DNA of 20,365 nt from Candidatus Latescibacterota bacterium (GTDB lineage Bacteria > JAAXHH01 > JABIQT01): the NCBI GenBank assembly GCA_018667995.1, contig JABIQT010000048.1, positions 1 through 20,365 of the forward strand, given 5' to 3'. The notes under the pieces were generated by a model. That model made no database searches, was not told the origin of the DNA, and worked only from the letters and a program-made list of their open reading frames with translations. Position 1 is the first letter of the stretch, and every line of letters starts with the position of its first letter. Shown here piece after piece: positions 18,080 to 20,365 of the stretch. The position numbers and the translations under genes were made by a program.

Positions 18080-19042
18080 ATGCGTATAGTGTTCATGGGG
18101 ACGCCTGATTTCGCATTGCCAAGTCTACAGACACTGGTGGATGGTGACCATGAGGTGGTCGGCGTAGTGACACAGCCTGATCGTCCGGGTGGCCGTGGGT
18201 TGAAGTTGAATCGCCCGCCTGTTAAACGACTCGCCGAGCAGATAGGCGTACCTATTCTCCAGCCGGAGCGATTGAAGAGCCGCTCGTTCAGGGAGGAATT
18301 GGGAGCATGGCAGGCAGATTTATTCGTTGTGGTAGCCTTTCGGATACTGCCCGTGTCCATTCTTGCGATACCTCCGAAAGGATCTGTGAATCTTCACGCA
18401 TCGCTATTGCCAAAGTACCGTGGAGCAGCCCCTATTCAGTGGGCCATCGTCAACGGTGAGCACGAAACAGGTGTCACCACTTTTTTTCTGGATCGTGACG
18501 TGGACACTGGTAGCATTCTGATGCAGCAGCCGACCCCAATAGGACCAGACGAAACCGGTGGACAGTTGCATGACCGAATGATGAAAGAGGGCGCGGTGCT
18601 CTTAGGTGCAACTGTGGATGCAATTGGTACTGGGGTAGCCAAATCTCTTCGGCAGGAGGGAGAATCCACCTCTGCACCCAAATTGCTCAAGGCTGATGGT
18701 CTTTTGGACTGGACGCAGTCGGCAAAGACGTTGCATAACCGAATACGTGGACTGAACCCATATCCTATGGCATTCACACACAGGGGAGACAAAACTCTAA
18801 GGGTGTTGTCGAGCCGTCTTTCGGGCTCGGACGCCGAAGCGGGTGGCCGCCTACCCGGTGAGATTCTCACGGTCGAAGGATCCCAAGGGATCCGTGTTCA
18901 GACTGGACACGGTAGTCTTTTGATCACAGAACTGCAACCTGAGGGAAAGAAGAGGATGGCCGCCGAAGCATTTGTTCGAGGATACCGAATGGCGGCTGGT
19001 GATCGGCTTGGACGTGTGTCAATGTCCCAAGAGGAGTCATGA
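18080..19042 (+). CDS. fmt: Methionyl-tRNA formyltransferase
   Basis: It formylates Met on initiator tRNA using 10-formyl-THF. The 320-residue protein has MRIVFMGTPDFALPSL, the tRNA-loop region TQPDRPGGRGLKLNRPPVK, the catalytic N104 and H106 in SVNLHASLLPKYRGAAP, D142 in LDRDVDTG, and a C-terminal OB-like domain starting near 205 (LLKADGLLDWTQSAKTLHNRIRGLNPYP). The start at 18080 overlaps the stop of a seven-codon frame (18057-18080, TAATG) in the 27-nt gap after def. It ends at TGA 19040-19042, directly before the broken metallopeptidase gene. Confidence 0.96.
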   Translation: MRIVFMGTPDFALPSLQTLVDGDHEVVGVVTQPDRPGGRGLKLNRPPVKRLAEQIGVPILQPERLKSRSFREELGAWQADLFVVVAFRILPVSILAIPPKGSVNLHASLLPKYRGAAPIQWAIVNGEHETGVTTFFLDRDVDTGSILMQQPTPIGPDETGGQLHDRMMKEGAVLLGATVDAIGTGVAKSLRQEGESTSAPKLLKADGLLDWTQSAKTLHNRIRGLNPYPMAFTHRGDKTLRVLSSRLSGSDAEAGGRLPGEILTVEGSQGIRVQTGHGSLLITELQPEGKKRMAAEAFVRGYRMAAGDRLGRVSMSQEES

Positions 19043-19043
19043 T

Positions 19044-19702
19044 GTGGGACCTGACTGGTTCCTGCCTGTGCTCCTGGTAGCTGCGGGTTTGATGTTTAAA
19101 TCGTATATACATATAAGGCGTATCTACGGGCGCTTCCGTTGTTTGCTGAACAGATACGGTCAGGTGCTCAGGTAGCCAGAGCACTGCTGGACGGGGAAGG
19201 ACTCGCAAATGCCGATGTGTTACAGTCAAAAATGTCCGGAACCGACTGGTAGGATACCGTACAACGGACAGTCAACTTGACCGGAGCCAACTACAGAAAC
19301 GGCTCGATTGCGGCCATAGGGATCGCAGCTCATGAAGCGGGAGATTCGCTGCAGACGCACGATTCCGATCGTATATCGCTTCGGTTGGATCGCTGGTGTG
19401 CTATGTTAGCTTTGTCGCTCGGTTCTGTAGGTATCCTGTGGAGATGGTCGAACATGTGGATCGCCGGAAATGCTATGTTATTGGGCGCCGTTGGGTGCTC
19501 CTTATTGGCTGTACCCGTGGAGCTCAATGCCATCCGCCGGGAATTTAGATTGCTAGAGAAAGCACGCTATCTGAGCAATGAGGAAATGTCTAATGCAAGG
19601 GCTGTCCTACGGGCAGCGGGCTGGTCATACGTGGCCGTCACAGGAACAGCTCTTGTTGGGGCTGTTCGAGATATGATTCGGCGGGGCAATGACCGCACGT
19701 GA
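19044..19702 (+). pseudogene. Zinc metallopeptidase (YugP-like, Zn_peptidase_2) with frameshift, stop and lost His ligand
   Basis: Three pieces together match a YugP-like membrane zinc peptidase of about 220-230 residues. Piece 1, GTG 19044 in the first frame, gives VGPDWFLPVLLVAAGLMFKS, the N-terminal membrane helix; that frame hits TAG at 19173. From about 19100 the match moves to another frame: SGAQVARALLDGEGLANADV, the typical 'TGAEVAR.LLD..GL' motif. A TAG at 19250-19252 then breaks it where the family has Tyr of 'D.YDP'. The same frame continues with RTVNLTGANYRNGSIAAIGI and the active site AAHEAGDSLQ, where HEAGH is expected (GAT at 19343-19345 for the last His). The end has two membrane helices and VPVELNAIRREF. 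GAGGAG at 19031-19036 still serves the start. A TTG at 19277 could give a truncated product, inactive as a protease. Confidence 0.8.
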
Positions 19703-20365
19703 ACTGGCGCTCCATGCTCTGTATCATTTTGATACGGAGGGGAGTTACGTAAGAGAGACTTTGGATGCCCTGCTGCGTCAAGCCTCGCTGGACGGTCGCG
19801 ATACAGCACTGGCCACGGAATTGGTATATGGGACGGTCCGCTGGCGTGGCCGGCTTGATTGGGTTCTTGGACAGTTTGTGAAGCGCATGGATACCTTGAC
19901 GCCATGGATCACAAATACATTGCGCCTAGGGGCCTATCAGATCCTCATGTTGGATCAGATACCGGATTCAGCTGCGACCAACGAATCCGTTGAGCTCGCC
20001 AAGCGCTTTGGCCACCCGGGTACCGTAAGCCTGACCAATGGGGTTCTGCGCAATATTATCCGGAAGCGTGCCGATATTCGCTTTCCTGCAAGAGAGAAGG
20101 CACCGGTCGCTTTTCTTAGCACCATGTATTCCTATCCCGAGTGGATAGCGAAGCGCTGGTTTGAACGATACGGTATAGATGCTGCCGAAGAACTGTGTAA
20201 GGCGGGAAATGAGTCACCAGCGCTGTCTATTCGGGTCAATCGACTGAAGACGGATCCAGGCAAGTTTTCAGAGGAGCTGGAGAAATCTGGTGTGTCGGTG
20301 GAACCAGGCAGATACCTGGACACTTATCTGAACCTTCGGCATTCAGGTGCCGTACGCGCGTTGAA
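19689..20365 (+). CDS. rsmB: 16S rRNA m5C967 methyltransferase RsmB, N-terminal part (cut by window end)
   Basis: It methylates C967 of 16S rRNA. The frame is open from ATG 19689 to the window edge, 225 codons of about 430-450. The N-terminal NusB-like RNA-binding domain is complete: ARELALHALYHFD, ELVYGTVRWRGRLDWVL, LRLGAYQILMLDQIPDSAATNESVELAKRF and SLTNGVLRNIIRK. The linker region MYSYPEWIAKRWFERYG and LSIRVNRLKT leads into the catalytic domain, whose SAM site and two catalytic Cys lie beyond the window. It overlaps the end of the metallopeptidase pseudogene by 14 nt, which suggests translational coupling in the ancestral operon. No ribosome site is obvious beyond GGCGGGG. Confidence 0.93.
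   Translation, partial: MTARELALHALYHFDTEGSYVRETLDALLRQASLDGRDTALATELVYGTVRWRGRLDWVLGQFVKRMDTLTPWITNTLRLGAYQILMLDQIPDSAATNESVELAKRFGHPGTVSLTNGVLRNIIRKRADIRFPAREKAPVAFLSTMYSYPEWIAKRWFERYGIDAAEELCKAGNESPALSIRVNRLKTDPGKFSEELEKSGVSVEPGRYLDTYLNLRHSGAVRAL

Overview
The window is 20.4 kb of bacterial chromosome with dense coding, short gaps and ordinary housekeeping content. A lipobox-bearing lipoprotein, an MlaF-type lipid-transport ATPase and YajC suggest a Gram-negative (diderm) cell. A TyrA-PheA fusion, RqcH and the gene order yicC-gmk-rpoZ-coaBC ... def-fmt-metallopeptidase-rsmB point away from Proteobacteria. An uncultured lineage near the FCB group is possible, but this is a guess from gene order and one promoter, with no phylogeny behind it.

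Region 1 (1-4864) is accessory and loosely packed, all on the + strand. It holds the end of an isochorismatase-like hydrolase, a cytoplasmic sulfatase/phosphodiesterase-superfamily enzyme, a class I SAM methyltransferase, an ASCH-domain protein with a C-terminal winged helix, and an orphan lipoprotein. Three gaps of 312-378 nt separate them. These gaps carry small inverted repeats and perhaps worn gene fragments.

Region 2 (4865-8528) holds a single-chain prephenate dehydrogenase/prephenate dehydratase (both terminal branches of Tyr and Phe synthesis, no chorismate mutase). Facing it on the - strand is rqcH, the ribosome-associated quality-control factor. The two genes converge on a 163-nt gap.

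Region 3 (8529-20365) starts at a pair of back-to-back promoters, one for rqcH and one for a long + strand gene train: yicC, gmk, rpoZ, coaBC, family 4 uracil-DNA glycosylase, dnaB, mlaF, radA, tgt, yajC, def, fmt, a broken zinc metallopeptidase and rsmB (cut by the window end). Many junctions overlap by 1-4 nt, which implies one transcript with translational coupling. The train joins RNA turnover, nucleotide and CoA supply, DNA replication and repair, tRNA modification, protein export and N-terminal formyl-Met processing.

I found no convincing new multi-gene system. The observations most worth following are the TyrA-PheA fusion with a possible internal start at the domain border, the metallopeptidase gene with three independent lesions between intact neighbours, the sulfatase whose usual formylglycine position is Thr, the ASCH-winged-helix fusion, and the mlaF gene without its permease partners.
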